A DNA stretch of 64,000 nt from Tethya wilhelma (GCA_964030475.1 CAXIPT010000007.1:541358-605357), one strand, 5' to 3'. Shown: positions 15,827 to 27,479, counted from the stretch's first letter. Program-made: numbers and translations. The notes: generated by a model not told the origin, from the letters alone.

Positions 15827-16508
15827 ATGGCCCTCTCTTCACTCTCGAAGAGCTTGGTGAGTCATTCTAAAGTTAAACCTCACCTCAAGGAGCGCCTGGT
15901 ACCGATAAATCCTGTAAAAACATGAAAAAACTTCTCCTGTCTCTCTCTCTGCATGGTTTGTTGAACAGATGTCAAGGATGAGTGTGTCATTTGTTGGCCC
16001 AGTCGGTGCCAGTGAGCCTCCTTCAGTGAAGGCTGACGGCTGTGGAGACAGTAGCTTCTCTCACATGATGAATAAAGACCTCTACCCTCAGAGAAAGAAA
16101 GTTGTCGGTAAGCTAGCTACAACTGTGCATATTGCTGGAAGCACCTCATAGAGGGAGGTTGGTAAAAATTAAATGAACATTGCTAATGGCTACCAACTGA
16201 CTGTGTGTACATTAGACAGTTTCTTTCATTTTGTTTATTTTTGTTTCTTTTTGTGAACGTCTTTGGTTTTAAGAATTTATACAAGGATCTCTTCAGCCAC
16301 GCCTCCACACACACCTTACATGTCATTTGATCAACCGTAACTTGTGTTTGCCCCTCCCCTCCCAGAGGACGGGTGCAGTGAGGACTTGGAGCCCTACCAG
16401 CTGCTCAGTGGGGAGAGCATTGAGTACATCGGCCACATCCAGGCCGAGCATCTCATAGCAATATCCAACTACAGACTGTTTGCAACACAGACAGATGGAT
16501 TCTACAGC
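15827..16508 (+). CDS. MTMR3/4-like myotubularin, first three exons only
   Basis: Exons 15827-15856, 15969-16107 and 16366-16508 splice in frame (phases 0, 1, 0). Exon 3 encodes EPYQLLSGESIEYIG followed by AEHLIAISNYRLF, which fits the start of the PH-GRAM domain of the myotubularin 3/4 class, lipid phosphatases acting on PI3P and PI(3,5)P2. The phosphatase domain is not present: the assembly joins at an N 43 bp into the next intron (16551), and transposon sequence follows. Translation may start at 15827 or at the ATG opening exon 2 (15969). Family call rests on one GRAM-like segment. Confidence 0.6.
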
Positions 16509-16807
16509 GTATGTTTTACCATCATCATCTTCTCTCTCTCTTATGCCCACNAAGTTGGGATTGTTTCATCAGACTCTTCAAAAGAACTTAAATTGTCAAC
16601 TACATTGCAAATATTTGAGTTTTGACTTTCTTTGGTGTGTATGTGAACGGGACTTCTCATTTTTAGTTATTTCGCGTACGTTAAATATTTAACAACTTTC
16701 TTACGTATGATGATCACGTGCAGTTTTAATGTTATGTAATTTATGTTTGTAGGAGTGGCCAAAGTACATGATTTCGATCACGGTCGATACCCGGGTCCTA
16801 CCCTAAA
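16509..16807. other. intron remnant, N at 16551, unannotated sequence
   Basis: Contains the start of MTMR-like intron 3, the single N, and about 250 bp in which I see neither an exon nor a repeat end. Confidence 0.5.
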
Positions 16808-18465
16808 CAGTCTACACTAAGACCCCCGGAAATACATACTATTTATCGAACATTTTGGGTTTGTACAGAGAGTATGGGAGATAATGAGATTCATACTACA
16901 CGTGGCAAGTTGTAAATTAGCTGTTATTTCTACCAGCTATAACTCGTGTTCAGGACTAGTTCAGTTCAAACCAGTATGATTTTTAAGCAGAGGAGGTCAA
17001 GCGCTCTGAATTGATACCAAGTTTTAGCAAAGTAAGTCAAAATAAAAAAGTAAACTACAGCTAAGTAGCTAGCTACCATGGAGTGGAGAAGATAACTTTG
17101 AAATTGGATCAAATCAGTACTGAGTATGTATGAAGCTTACAGAGTACATTTTTAGAATGTCTACATCTTGGACTGTAGTCAGCTATGTGCAAGAAAGTTG
17201 CAACTAAAGTATGAAAAAAATACAGCTTGTACAAAATCATGAATAATTGCTGTGTTAATCAAGCACTCACACAGCCTAGGAAGGGTCCACAGAGTTCTAG
17301 TCAGCACTGAAATGTAGCTCTACACTTGCTCTAATAGACTGTAAAGAGTTAGACTGCTAGCGCTTGGTAGACAGTGAAAAGTTGCCATCTTTGCTGGGCA
17401 TGTTTTAGAACTTCCACAGAAATTAATGATATTCATGTACTTTGAAATTGGATCAAATCGGTACTGGATATCTCTGCTTGTGTAGAATTCAGATATCAAT
17501 TCTAAAGTACTAGCACTATACGTACCTTGAATCTGGAATGAAACAATCCATGCGTGTTGAAGATACCAGGCATGGAAAACTGGAAAAGAAGCGACTTTGC
17601 TCATCAAAAACTGTCAGTTTACGTAAGTACAAGAGGGCGCTGCGCAATAGTACAAGGTATGAATATTAATGACCACTGAGCCTCATGGAGTAATTGGGGC
17701 GAGTGTGAGCGAGCCCCACATATACGTTACATGGCATTCGAATCTATGCACTTCCGTCTGTGTGATGTCTGTACGCACATTCCGTAAATAACGCTTCCTG
17801 TTCTAATTTTGCATTTTAGGTAACAAAATTTTTGTACAACGTATGACGTCACGTAGTTGTAGGTGGAGCTAGCTAGCTCTCAGGCCAGGATCCACGGAGC
17901 GCTTGAGCTAGCTGACTGTAGCTAGCGCGCGTGTATGCAGCATAGAGCAGCACAGCTTTGTGAACTGAAATGAAAAGACTGCGAGATCTAGGTAAAAAGG
18001 TTAGAAAGACCAAGAAGAACACTAGGCAGAGAGAAAGCAGAGCAGTAGGTAGCATCAATGAGGCAACTTGCCGCAAATCAGACAAGAAAAGGCATGCTCA
18101 ACAGCAAAGTGAAAAAAAGCAAGAAGAGAGAACACCAAGATTGCCAAGACACAGTGACTAGCACTGAGCTAACCACACAGCCGCTGCATGAAGACAAAAA
18201 GTGTGCACCATTTCATTCATCGTCAACGTTTACTATCATGCGATCAGAAACAAAATTAATGATGATCAACCTGAATATTCACTCATGCAATCTGATACTC
18301 AAACACACGCTCACGCTCGCCCCCAAAATGTCGTAGGCATTTGCTAGTTATATTCATTAACCACAACGTGTCACAACTGCAGATTATGACACAACTGTAC
18401 TATGCATTCCACTTGTATGACACGCTTCCGTTTGTGTGATAAACTTGGGGTCTTAGTGTAGACTG
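16808..18465 (+). mobile_element. TIR element (CAGTCTACACTAAGACCCC), copy 1
   Basis: Left end CAGTCTACACTAAGACCCC at 16808 and its inverse ending at 18465 (GGGTCTTAGTGTAGACTG). Flanks AAA on both sides are compatible with a 3-bp target duplication. A second full copy, in opposite orientation, is at 62037-63039. No transposase frame is visible, so it is non-autonomous. About 650 bp of its length is a later nested insertion (17696-18347). The superfamily is not settled; TIR beginning CAG with a 3-bp duplication does not by itself decide. Confidence 0.85.
17696..18347 (+). mobile_element. non-autonomous Helentron-like element nested in TIR copy 1
   Basis: Begins GGGGCGAGTGTGAGCGAGC after AATT and ends with GCTCACGCTCGCCCC, then a 3' hairpin (AAATG..CATTT) and terminal CTAG, followed by T. 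The inner ends are inverted repeats but the 3' side carries about 24 extra bases, the asymmetric-end layout of Helitron2/Helentron elements. Two other copies of the host element keep the empty site: GGAGTAATTATATTCATT at 37167 and, inverted, at 62140. It carries a short basic open frame (17970-18161). A sister copy is at 44012-44728. Confidence 0.75.
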
Positions 18466-18599
18466 AAAGCAATTTGGAGCCCAATCAGAGCAGAATGCAA
18501 TTATGATTACTTTCTCGTCTAGGTTAATAATAGCAAAACTTTAGTGTGGGATAATGATATTTATTTCAAATTTTACTGTCTTACTCTCTAATGACTAGG
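18466..18599. other. short spacer
   Basis: Unremarkable sequence between the TIR element and the tandem array. Confidence 0.4.
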
Positions 18600-19690
18600 G
18601 TCCACAATAAAACTGGAAATCTAAGGATCGGACAATACCACAGGCTAAGGATGTCTCAGATTTGAATGAGTCTGGCAGCTTATAGCAACCCCATACTGTG
18701 GATAAATTCTGTTTGTTTCCATTCTTACAGTCTAACTCTGTTTACAATCGAACTGTAGTGCCTACCGTCCAGTGTCGAACTGGAAACCTAAGGATTGGAC
18801 AATGCTAAAAGCTGTGGAAGGTACAGATGAAGATGTGAGTAAGTGTGGTAGCTATTGGAACCCCCATAGTGTGGGAAAATAATGATGTCTGTTTCTATTC
18901 TTAACCTCTATCTCTGTTTATAATTGAATTACAGTACCTACCGTCCACTATCGAACTGGAAACCTAAGGATCGGACAACACTAGAAGCTGTGGAAGGTTC
19001 ATTTCGAGATGTGAGTGAGTCTATATAGCAGCTTTTAGCAACCCTCATAGTGTGGAGAATTTCTGTTTGTTTCCATTTTTACAGTCTAACTGTGTTTACA
19101 ATTGAATTGCAATGCCTACCGTGCACTATCGAACTGGAAATCTAAGGATCGGACAATACTAGAAGCTATGAAAGGTTCAGATCAAGATGTGAGTGAGTCC
19201 AGCATCTAGTATGTTTGCAATCATGTGAAACATGTTCATTTAATCCCTCTTACCTTTTATTTCCAGCCACGTGGATGTAGGTATAACCATTGGTCCATAT
19301 CAAAGTGGAAATGTTAGGATCGGATACCACAAATCAACACTGAGAGTTTACATACCCAATCTAGTGAGTTTAACTGGTTATTTTGATATTTGAAATCATG
19401 TGCAATTAGATGCCTATTACCTTTATTTCCCAGCCTTATAAATATAAGTAGCCATCAATCCACGTCAAGATGGAAATATTAGGATCGGATGCCGGCCACA
19501 AATCAACACTGAGAGATTACATACCCATTCAGTGAGTTTACTACATATCCTATGTGGTTGAGAATCAAAGCTGAAAGATATGTAATGAACATGTTTTACA
19601 AGCTGACAAATGTCTATACAATCAGCAGCTATTACTCCACTTCAGGGTGGAAATGTTAGATACAAATTAACATAGACAGAATAGATACCC
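18600..19690 (+). repeat. diverged tandem array, seven units of 165-178 bp
   Basis: The anchor AACTGGAAATCTAAGGATCGG or a close variant recurs at 18611, 18778, 18954, 19132, 19303, 19468 and 19645, spacing 167, 176, 178, 171, 165 and 177 bp. Units 2-4 keep an open frame of about 25 codons (YRPLSNWKPKDRT...) flanked by AG and GTGAGT, like repeated exons, but the 76-nt length would not keep frame between units, and units 5-7 have stops. Whether it is an old exon array or a satellite is unclear. Confidence 0.8.
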
Positions 19691-19738
19691 ATTAATTGGT
19701 TGTTATACATTTGCAATCATGTTATCTGACTGTGTGTT

Positions 19739-20385
19739 CTCTCATTGCAGATCTTCTTTGTGTTTATGAGTTTATGCCCTCATGAGACAACATTCTAAGG
19801 AACTGAGTAAGGAACAACATGCATAATGTATAGCCTGGTAACCAGACCCTCCATGCAATAAGCGTAGCACGGAGGGCCCAGTTTATGAGGCTACATAATG
19901 TACACATGTTACATTTCTTTTCTCTGTGTTCCCTCATTGTAGAGCCTTTTTTGTGTATGAGTTCATGTCTTCATTTATGTGGTTCCTTACTCAGTTTCTT
20001 ACAATTCTGTCTTTGTGAAGATATAAACTCATACCCACAAAAGACCTTTGCAATGCCATGAGGGAGCACTCATAGAAGCAATGTAACATGTGTGCACTAG
20101 ATATAATATAGGTGTGTAAATGTATGTGGTTCCTTACTCAGTTCCTTTGAATGCTGTCCTTGTTTACACACCTATATTTAAATGTTATCCAGTGTACACA
20201 TGTTACGTTGCTTCTCTGTGTTTTCCCTCATTGCAGAGCTTTTTTGGGGTGTGAGTTTATGTCTTCACAAGGACAGAATTGTAAAGAATCTAGTAAGGAA
20301 CCACTTATATCTTGTGTACTTGATGTTACATTTCTTTTCACTGTGTTCCTTCATCACAGAGCTCTTTTCTGGGTGTAAGAACTGA
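19739..20385. repeat. inverted and direct copies of a ~100-bp sequence
   Basis: A block containing TTCCCTCATTGCAGAGC..TGTGTATGAGTTTATG recurs at 19739, 19926, 20218 and 20346. The stretch 19975-20098 is the inverse of 20190-20310, so it folds into a hairpin of about 120-bp arms. No coding function is seen. Confidence 0.7.
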
Positions 20386-21059
20386 ATTAAAAACTTATGT
20401 CCAGAGACCACACCAAATAGCACAATCAGGAAGACACACAAATAAACTCTGCAGCAACTAATGATGTATTCAGTTCAAATGTGATTGAGTTGGACATGCA
20501 TATCTTGCTAGCTGCTCTGTGTCTTGTAATATGAACTTTCAACCACTCATTGAGAAACCTTCAATAACATGTAAGCCGCCATATATAGCTAGCACTTGGC
20601 AATATAATATATAATAGTATCATATTAATTATTATTATTAGATTGCATGATGTGGTGATATAATGTGAGTGCGAAGTACCCAAAAATTTTGGTCCTCAAG
20701 TGGTGAGCCAACAGATTGTAGCTCTTCGCTTTGCAAGTGAGAAATTGAGGGCCTGACTTATGTCATAATTTATGTTTTACTGACTCAGCAAACCAAGAAT
20801 ATTGTTGATTTTCACCCTGTTTTCCTCAGAGAGGGGAGGGGTCTGGGCACGAGACTATTGTCGTACCTCCTCTGCCCCCCTTCCCACTTCTTGATCAGGT
20901 GACCAAAATTGCACAATTGAGGATTGCTATCGTATGCCACTGTGCTGTGCTATTTTTTACCTTCTTTTCTTTCTTTTTAGCCTTAAAAGTGATATTGAAG
21001 TCTTGTTAGCTCAGATTTTACTCGTTTCATAGATTGATTCATTACTGTGGAGGGCTACT
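20386..21059. other. no gene seen; AT-rich with short repeat scraps
   Basis: Around 20830-20900 there are scraps of the short GAGGGGTCTGGGCACGAGAC and GTCGTACCTCCTCTG repeats found many times at 46-60 kb. Nothing else is recognised. Confidence 0.4.
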
Positions 21060-22980
21060 TCTAAGTGATGACATAGTAACCACATTCATCAACTCATGTT
21101 AATTTACATTTGTTTTGTAATCACTTGCATACAATTTCCTGGCCAGGGAAGAGGGAGTATATATCCCAGAACCAACAAAATATATCGTAGGCATCCTCCA
21201 GATTATGGCAACCATATTGCTTTTATTAGAATTACTGAATTATAGTTACTATTTTTAGCAAAAACGCTTGAAATTACTCAGAATCACCCTGGATGGGGAA
21301 GACTATGACAGCTGCGTGCAGCCTCAGCAAAAGACAGGAGGAACTCATAAGTTTGAAATTTATCGTAGCTATCTACCTGCTTGTCGCACCTTTCCCTTCA
21401 AGCTCGCTAGCAATCTCCATTTTGTTCACTCAGATATTAGTCAGTTACTTGCTGAAAGGGCTGGCTTTGCCTAGGCTCCACTTTCTAGGTTTGTCTGGGT
21501 ACAAAGCTAGGCTTTGCCCATGATCTTGTGTATGTGAATGATCCAGAACAGCTGTGCAACTATTACATCATTCTTCCATATTAGGATTAAAGTATATATA
21601 AATTTTTGGTTCACCTATGCTAATCAAAATTGCCAATTCACCACTACGTAATACTACCTAATACTACCGTTGTATACTTCTCCCTCTTCCTTGGTGGGTT
21701 ATGGACTCCTGCTTTGATGCTTTAGGTTCTTAGTCAATATTCACCTTATCATTCTTCTTTAACACCTGTGTCACATCCTTTGAGTTTGTAGCTATATATA
21801 CTACACATCATCATCACCACTTTCTCTCTTGCAATATGCATTCAGTTCTGATTCAATTCTCACATCCAGGTATTTGTGCCACTCAGAAACTCATCAATTC
21901 TTGTTTTGTTTGGCCTGGAATCAACGCTGATGTTTGTCGATGGACTTGGTCTTGTATACAGTGCCAACGTGCCAAGATTCAATGACATTCTTCAGTTCCA
22001 CTCTCTACACCCACTGGCCTGAAGCTATTCCTCTTATATATCAATCACTGCTGAAGCAGTTGCTCAAGCTTTCATTTATTGATGGATCTCCATGTTCAGT
22101 GTTCCCTCAACCATTAGCACAGACCGTGGTCGACAGTTTGAATCATCTCTCTGGAACAATTTCATGTCTCTCCTTGGAAGTGAGTGTTTTCAGGCAAAGA
22201 GTTGTGTCATACACCATCTCTGCAGCAGTAGAGTTGAGATCTGTCTTGAGTGCTGCTCTAATACCAAGGAGAGTGAAAGGTAGGCTACATCCAAGCTTCA
22301 GGATGAGGTTGAGCTTTCAATGCTGACTTGAGGTGGCGATAAAACGTTCAACCAAGCCATTGGATTGGGGGTAGTGTGAGAATTCTTCCTTCCCAGCACT
22401 CCCAATTGTGCTCAAGATCCTTACAACTTTCTAACACAACTGAAAGAACATTTTCACCACACTAAGCCAACTCCACCTCGTCTCACTAGTACCACACAAA
22501 CATTTCAAAAACACTGTCCACTACTTCGCATGTTTTCATTCAACACGACACAGTTCGTAAACCTTCAACCACCTTATGATGGACCCTACCCTGTCATCAA
22601 ACAAACTGACAATTTTTTCACTCTCAACATTAATGGTCGCCATGATACAGTGTCAGTTGATGTCTCAAACCAGCTCACATTGATCCTGAACATTTAATAC
22701 AAGAACCACTTCATTCAACACAAACTGATCATTCTTAGTCATCTCCCACTCCTCCATATCCCCATCAGACTCACACTCACACACAAATACACGCACAACT
22801 TGTTCTGGTTGTCATGTTCACTTTCCATCTGATTTGTGTCATAATTAATGTGTAAGACACTCAGGGAGGGTGTGATGTAGTGACGACATTCATCAATTCA
22901 TGTTTATTTACATTTATTAATTTTACTAAGTTTTGTAATCACTTGCATGCAATTTCCTGGTTACTCAAGCAATTTGATTA
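21060..22980 (+). mobile_element. decayed Ty3/gypsy LTR retrotransposon
   Basis: Two related ends (about 21064-21145 and 22875-22968, both with ACATTCATCAA..CATGTT..TTTTGTAATCACTTGCAT and AATTTCCTGG) are LTR scraps. Between them, broken frames show integrase features: an HHCC-type tail with CIQCQRAK near 21957, THWPEAIPL near 22012, and a core piece STDRGRQFES near 22120 followed by LLGSE. A chromodomain-less C-terminal segment with PPYDGPY lies near 22570. Frameshifts and stops run throughout; gag, protease and RT are missing. It cannot be active. Confidence 0.75.
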
Positions 22981-23218
22981 ATAACATGTATAATATTTAA
23001 AATAAGAAACTCTAACAAAAATCGCTACGTAATTATAGTTCATGCACAAACATAAACAGCTATCTCCACACTANCACACACACTCTCATGTGTGTGTGTG
23101 TATTGGGTAGGTAAATGTATATTCAGCCAAAAATTGACATCACATGTAGTACGTATATTTCAGCTATAGTTTAATTGATAGGAGTCAGTATCCATTTGTC
23201 TTTTTCATCTATATAGAA
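22981..23218. other. spacer with N at 23074
   Basis: AT-rich sequence, the N at 23074 beside a CA/GT microsatellite, then an acceptor-like ATCTATATAG ending near 23217 just upstream of the long open frame. Confidence 0.5.
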
Positions 23219-26200
23219 CATCCCGTTTATCCGGAGTATTTAACTGAAAATGGTCTTTGTGAAAGTCTTCTAATGCAACTTCTCTCATTGACAAATGAAT
23301 GTGATCTCTCATGGGAGATTCCTAATACTTGTTCATCGAGTGACTTCTACTTAATTTTACATCCTTTTTTGAAAATCTGGGAGAGAACAAGAGGGAGTAC
23401 AAAGACATTTATCGGCAAGTTTTATATTAAAATTGATCCTTATCTTAAACATCGAAATTTTCGGCCTGATAATGCATATCGCTATATTGAGAGGATTGTG
23501 TCTCGTATTGAACCAGCAAACAGTTCAAAGCAGGAAACAAAATTTCTGAATCAACCTGATGAAGTTGGTGTTGACTCAACTCCATTAGATACTTGTGATG
23601 CACCACATTTCGATGGGTGTCCTGGGACAGGTCTGGACAGTTGTCATGTTTCAAGATGTGCAGGTGTGCTGCATGACCGAATGTATAAACCAAGAAATGT
23701 GGATAGACGTGAAACTCGTAAGAAACAAAAGATTCAGCGTTTAAAAGACAAATTAAAAGAAAAAGATGCTGAACTTTGTCAACTCCGAAGTACTCTAAAG
23801 AAAAAAGAAAAAGTGACAAGCTCACTTCAACATCAACTACAAACCAGTAATTCAAAGCCAGAATGTTCATGTAAAGCCCTTAAAAAAGAAAGAGATGTGT
23901 TGAAACAAAAATTACATAAAACTGAAGTAGAATACGATACCGTATTGGGTGACTTCCTAGCTTCTGAAGATGTAATTGAAAGTCTACAAGAGGAAAATAG
24001 AGAATTACATGCAGCAGTTATTGAAGCCAAAGATTTACCTCTGTACACATCAACAGTTACTGTACCTCAAACCAAAGATGGCAGACACTACACACCAGCT
24101 ATTCGGAAACTGTACTATGAGTTGTTAGCTAACCAAGTCCCTGCCACAAAAGTCACTGGTATAATTAAAACTGTTTTAGAATGTTTTGAACCTGACCTTG
24201 ATGTTTCTACTATTGAACTGCCTAAACAACGGTGTGCAGGATATATGCGATGTGAAGAATTAGCAACAGTAGGAGTAGCACACAAGGCACATGTCTTATG
24301 TGATGAAGTGAAGTCAGGCAAGCAGTTTCATTTAAACTCTGATGGAACAACGAAAAACCAGCACAAAATAAATGGCGTTGCTATTAATGGACTAGTGCTT
24401 TCTCTTAATGAGGTGCCAGATGGCAGTGCTCAAACTATAGTAGACGACCTTCAAAAGGAGCTTGAGAAACTCAGGAAAGCAGCTCAACAGTTAAAGTTGC
24501 CCGGTGCTGATGCCATAAACTGGACATTGTTCGCATCTTCTACGTCAGACAGTGCGTCAACTCAGAAAAAGTTAAACAAGCTCATAGAAGAAAAGATTCA
24601 GGCTGATGAAGACAAGTATGGACCATTCAAAGAAGGTGGAGTTGAGCTTATCAAGAATTTCTGTGCGATGCATTTGGGAGTGAATCTCCGGAAGGCATTT
24701 GTCCAGGCTAATTCTCCAACTGATGATGCTCACCTATGCACTGGAGTTGATAGTTTTGTCCATGAATTTGCCAAAGAGTTTGGTTCATGTGGGACTCCTG
24801 AATATTGTGTTGGAAGTGTAAAGTTCCCGGACTTTCTGAGTATACAGTCAACACAATGCGATTGTGAAACCAAAGCCCAATACTACAAAGATTGTTGTAT
24901 GGTGCGTTTAGAAAGGCAAGTCGGTAGTCGCTACTTTGTAACTGCTGCAAATGCAAGCAAAGCATTATTTTTAGCCCAAGCAGCATTGGAGTACTTGCAA
25001 TTTAATGGAATTTCTTCTACAGCTGGTAACAAGTTAGAAAAGGATTTGTTTGTCAAATTACAAGATCAATCTCTTTTTGCTTCACTAAAAGCCGACGCAA
25101 TCATGTTTTACTTTGTCTATGCTGACCTTGTGACACTTGCCAAGTCAAAAGAACTCAGCAAATCTGTATATGACATGGGCAAGCACTATTTTGAGCTAAA
25201 ACTGTTCTTAGATGAAGTTGAAAGCAATCCTCAAGTCACATGTGACAGAGATTATGCAGTTTTTTCTTCTGAACCAAAGTTGTATGATGGTTCATCCAAG
25301 TTGAATCACAGGAACAAGCATAAAGTGGTTTGGGATTTCTTGTTTTCTGAGCCTTTTGATGAGGTTCTCTTATCCCAGTTGTCAAGAGGTGCTGCTGCTA
25401 TGAAGCTGAAGTTGGTGGATTATGCCAGTAGTCAACTTCCTGGTGGTGAATATTGGTATGCTACATGTAGCACTGATGAGAAGAAAGTACTCTCTGCATT
25501 AAAGCCCACTAATGATCTGAGTGAATCCATGCTAGGACTAAATGACTATCTTACAACTGCACTTCCTAACATGGTTCAACTCACACGCAGTAACCTTGTT
25601 GGAGTTAAAAAAAATAAGACAATACAGTGGTTAAAGAGCCTGCCAAAATCACAACAAGATGATGTTACCCTTATGGCAATGAAGTGTAGACGAGATGTGA
25701 GTATAGCTCGGAAAGAGGAACATAGATTAGTTCAGCAGAAACGTCAAGAAATTATGCTAAAAGCAAAGAAAAGGCGTGATTTACTTGCCAAGAAAGCAGC
25801 AGAGGAGAAAGAGAGACTCTCTGGGATTCACGTGATAACTAGTGTATCCGAACTTGAGCAATGTATAACTGATATCAATGATAGTGTAAGCACTACTTCT
25901 CAGAGGAATAAAAAGATTATTGCCATGCTCAAAGAGCAAGTTCGAGTTAGAAAGAAAGTACTTAACCATAAAATAAACATTGTTTTTACACATAATCGGA
26001 AGAACAGACCGTTAACTGAACTAATTAGTGAAATGAAACGCATTATTATCCATTATCCAGCTACAAATGATGGTAGAAATCTGGATCCTCTATCGCTTGT
26101 TGGAAAATGCGTATTGCATAAGTTTGTTGACGAACAAAATCAAGAAACGTGGTATGAAGGATTTATTCTTGGTTATAATTCAGCAACCAAGATGCATGAA

Positions 26201-26293
26201 GTGGCTTATGTTCTTGAAGAAGGATCGTTTCATTTTGACCTAACACAAGATATTCGGGATGGTGACTTACAGATAGTTGAATCAGATACATAG
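23219..26293 (+). CDS. 1006-codon single-exon protein, transposase-like with coiled coil and Tudor-like tail
   Basis: One uninterrupted frame of 1006 codons from ATG 23273 to 26293. The frame stays open about 54 bp upstream to an acceptor-like TATAG at 23217, so a 5' exon may be lost at the N at 23074. Residues about 140-260 are Lys/Glu-rich heptad-like coiled coil. Then comes an alpha/beta region with SDGTTKN (D357), SSTSDSAS (D426) and FCAMHLGVNL (C464, H467), an order reminiscent of RNase-H-fold transposases. A basic coiled segment follows (about 800-880), then a C-terminal module (about 945-1005) with LVGKCVLHKF, WYEGFILGY and VAYVLEEG, like a Tudor/chromo-type reader. I do not recognise a named family. 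Surroundings are all mobile DNA, codon use is AT-rich and there are no introns, which favours a transposon or domesticated transposon gene over a host gene. No terminal repeats were found. Confidence 0.7.
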   Translation, partial: HPVYPEYLTENGLCESLLMQLLSLTNECDLSWEIPNTCSSSDFYLILHPFLKIWERTRGSTKTFIGKFYIKIDPYLKHRNFRPDNAYRYIERIVSRIEPANSSKQETKFLNQPDEVGVDSTPLDTCDAPHFDGCPGTGLDSCHVSRCAGVLHDRMYKPRNVDRRETRKKQKIQRLKDKLKEKDAELCQLRSTLKKKEKVTSSLQHQLQTSNSKPECSCKALKKERDVLKQKLHKTEVEYDTVLGDFLASEDVIESLQEENRELHAAVIEAKDLPLYTSTVTVPQTKDGRHYTPAIRKLYYELLANQVPATKVTGIIKTVLECFEPDLDVSTIELPKQRCAGYMRCEELATVGVAHKAHVLCDEVKSGKQFHLNSDGTTKNQHKINGVAINGLVLSLNEVPDGSAQTIVDDLQKELEKLRKAAQQLKLPGADAINWTLFASSTSDSASTQKKLNKLIEEKIQADEDKYGPFKEGGVELIKNFCAMHLGVNLRKAFVQANSPTDDAHLCTGVDSFVHEFAKEFGSCGTPEYCVGSVKFPDFLSIQSTQCDCETKAQYYKDCCMVRLERQVGSRYFVTAANASKALFLAQAALEYLQFNGISSTAGNKLEKDLFVKLQDQSLFASLKADAIMFYFVYADLVTLAKSKELSKSVYDMGKHYFELKLFLDEVESNPQVTCDRDYAVFSSEPKLYDGSSKLNHRNKHKVVWDFLFSEPFDEVLLSQLSRGAAAMKLKLVDYASSQLPGGEYWYATCSTDEKKVLSALKPTNDLSESMLGLNDYLTTALPNMVQLTRSNLVGVKKNKTIQWLKSLPKSQQDDVTLMAMKCRRDVSIARKEEHRLVQQKRQEIMLKAKKRRDLLAKKAAEEKERLSGIHVITSVSELEQCITDINDSVSTTSQRNKKIIAMLKEQVRVRKKVLNHKINIVFTHNRKNRPLTELISEMKRIIIHYPATNDGRNLDPLSLVGKCVLHKFVDEQNQETWYEGFILGYNSATKMHEVAYVLEEGSFHFDLTQDIRDGDLQIVESDT

Positions 26294-26514
26294 ATGTCCT
26301 CAGCTACCTTGTGTGCAGTGAACCTCCTATAGCTGGACTGAATCAAACTGTTGAAGGGTGACAATGTTGAGATACAAGCTTATGTTTTCCACAAACATAT
26401 TTACTTCAAGTGACAAAGTTATACGACTGTGAGGTAATCAGAGATCGTAGAATCTCCTTTGGCCATACATGCAGGGGGAGAAATCAGTGTACAAAGGCAC
26501 ACAGACAAATACCA
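26294..26514. other. spacer
   Basis: No exon or repeat recognised; probable 3' flank of the long gene and 5' flank of the secreted-protein gene. Confidence 0.4.
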
Positions 26515-26695
26515 ATGGAGGGTCTATGTAGCTACAGCGTGGTTTTGAGCCTGGTGGTGTTTCTGGCTTCTAAAGGTAAACGGTTTGGAAGTACTATCAC
26601 TGAACAGATGAGAAAGCATTGCTTTGTGATTCAATGATGTTGGGGTTTTTGTTAACTGTTGTTATCAGTATTAAATGCTTGTGTATGTATGTCTC

Positions 26696-26733
<38 letters not shown>

Positions 26734-26971
26734 TGAGTGAGTGAGAGAAAGAGATTTCATTGAGGCTTGTTTAGGCTTGCATGTCTCATAATATTTATTG
26801 ATGATATCACTGCAGCCAATGGTCAAATCTCTACAATATGCTACACACAACCTGACTGCAACCAAGAAGAGTTTGCTGATTTTGGAGTGGATGATCCATT
26901 CAACACTTGCTGTGTGTTGAACTCCTTCTCATCCTTCACTGGCCTTGATGGAACATGTCAAAACTGCGATG
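26515..26971 (+). CDS. 5' exons of a small cysteine-rich secreted protein
   Basis: Exon 1 (26515-26575) encodes a textbook signal peptide, MEGLCSYSVVLSLVVFLASK, ending at GTAAAC in phase 1. Exon 2 (26816-26971) opens after TGCAG in the matching phase and encodes an eight-cysteine-type segment with ICYTQPDCNQ, NTCCVLNSFSSF and GTCQNCDG before a GTATGC donor. No further exon can be followed. The gene sits head-on to the beta-helix gene on the other strand. Function unknown; possibly an extracellular or pathogen-recognition type protein. Confidence 0.55.
26700..26735 (+). repeat. (GT)n in intron of the secreted-protein gene
   Basis: GT run followed by GAGT units. Confidence 0.85.
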
Positions 26972-27404
26972 GTATGCAGTATTGCTTGTATGTTTGTATG
27001 TTTATCACTGTCAATTCAAGCATCCTTATCTCATACAATGGGAGATCAGTAACTCTCTGTGACATTGCTGTACCCCCTTCCTAATCAGAGCACTCTCTGA
27101 TGCAGTGTTGGCTTACAATAAGAGTGTAAACACAGCTGTCAGAGTGTCCCAGAAATGGAATAAGCATACTACTGTTTGTAGAGGCTAGAAGCCACAAATA
27201 TGGCTTTGATGTGTGGAGCTTTTTCATGGACACTAGAAAGAGATTCCAGATGGCAGCTTATGGATGTGGTAGACCAAGAGTACAAACATTGTTCATAATA
27301 TTATGATATACTCTCTGCAAAACCTTAAGTGATCAAGTGATGTTTGGAGTACATAGTGTCACCCTACAATAATATTATTAAGCTCAAACCTTACGGTGAC
27401 ACAT

Positions 27405-27468
<64 letters not shown>

Positions 27469-27479
27469 GTAGAGGTCAT
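26972..27479. other. spacer with (CA)n
   Basis: No exon recognised. A CA tract of about 30 units lies at 27405-27465. Confidence 0.6.

Noticed and set aside
17970..18161. Basic 63-codon frame in the nested Helentron-like element
   Set aside because: The sister copy at 44284 has a stop after about 17 codons, so it is not conserved as a protein.
21268..21523. Two overlapping 68-76-codon frames upstream of the integrase remnant
   Set aside because: No recognisable gag, protease or RT motifs; inside the decayed LTR element, so not called as genes.
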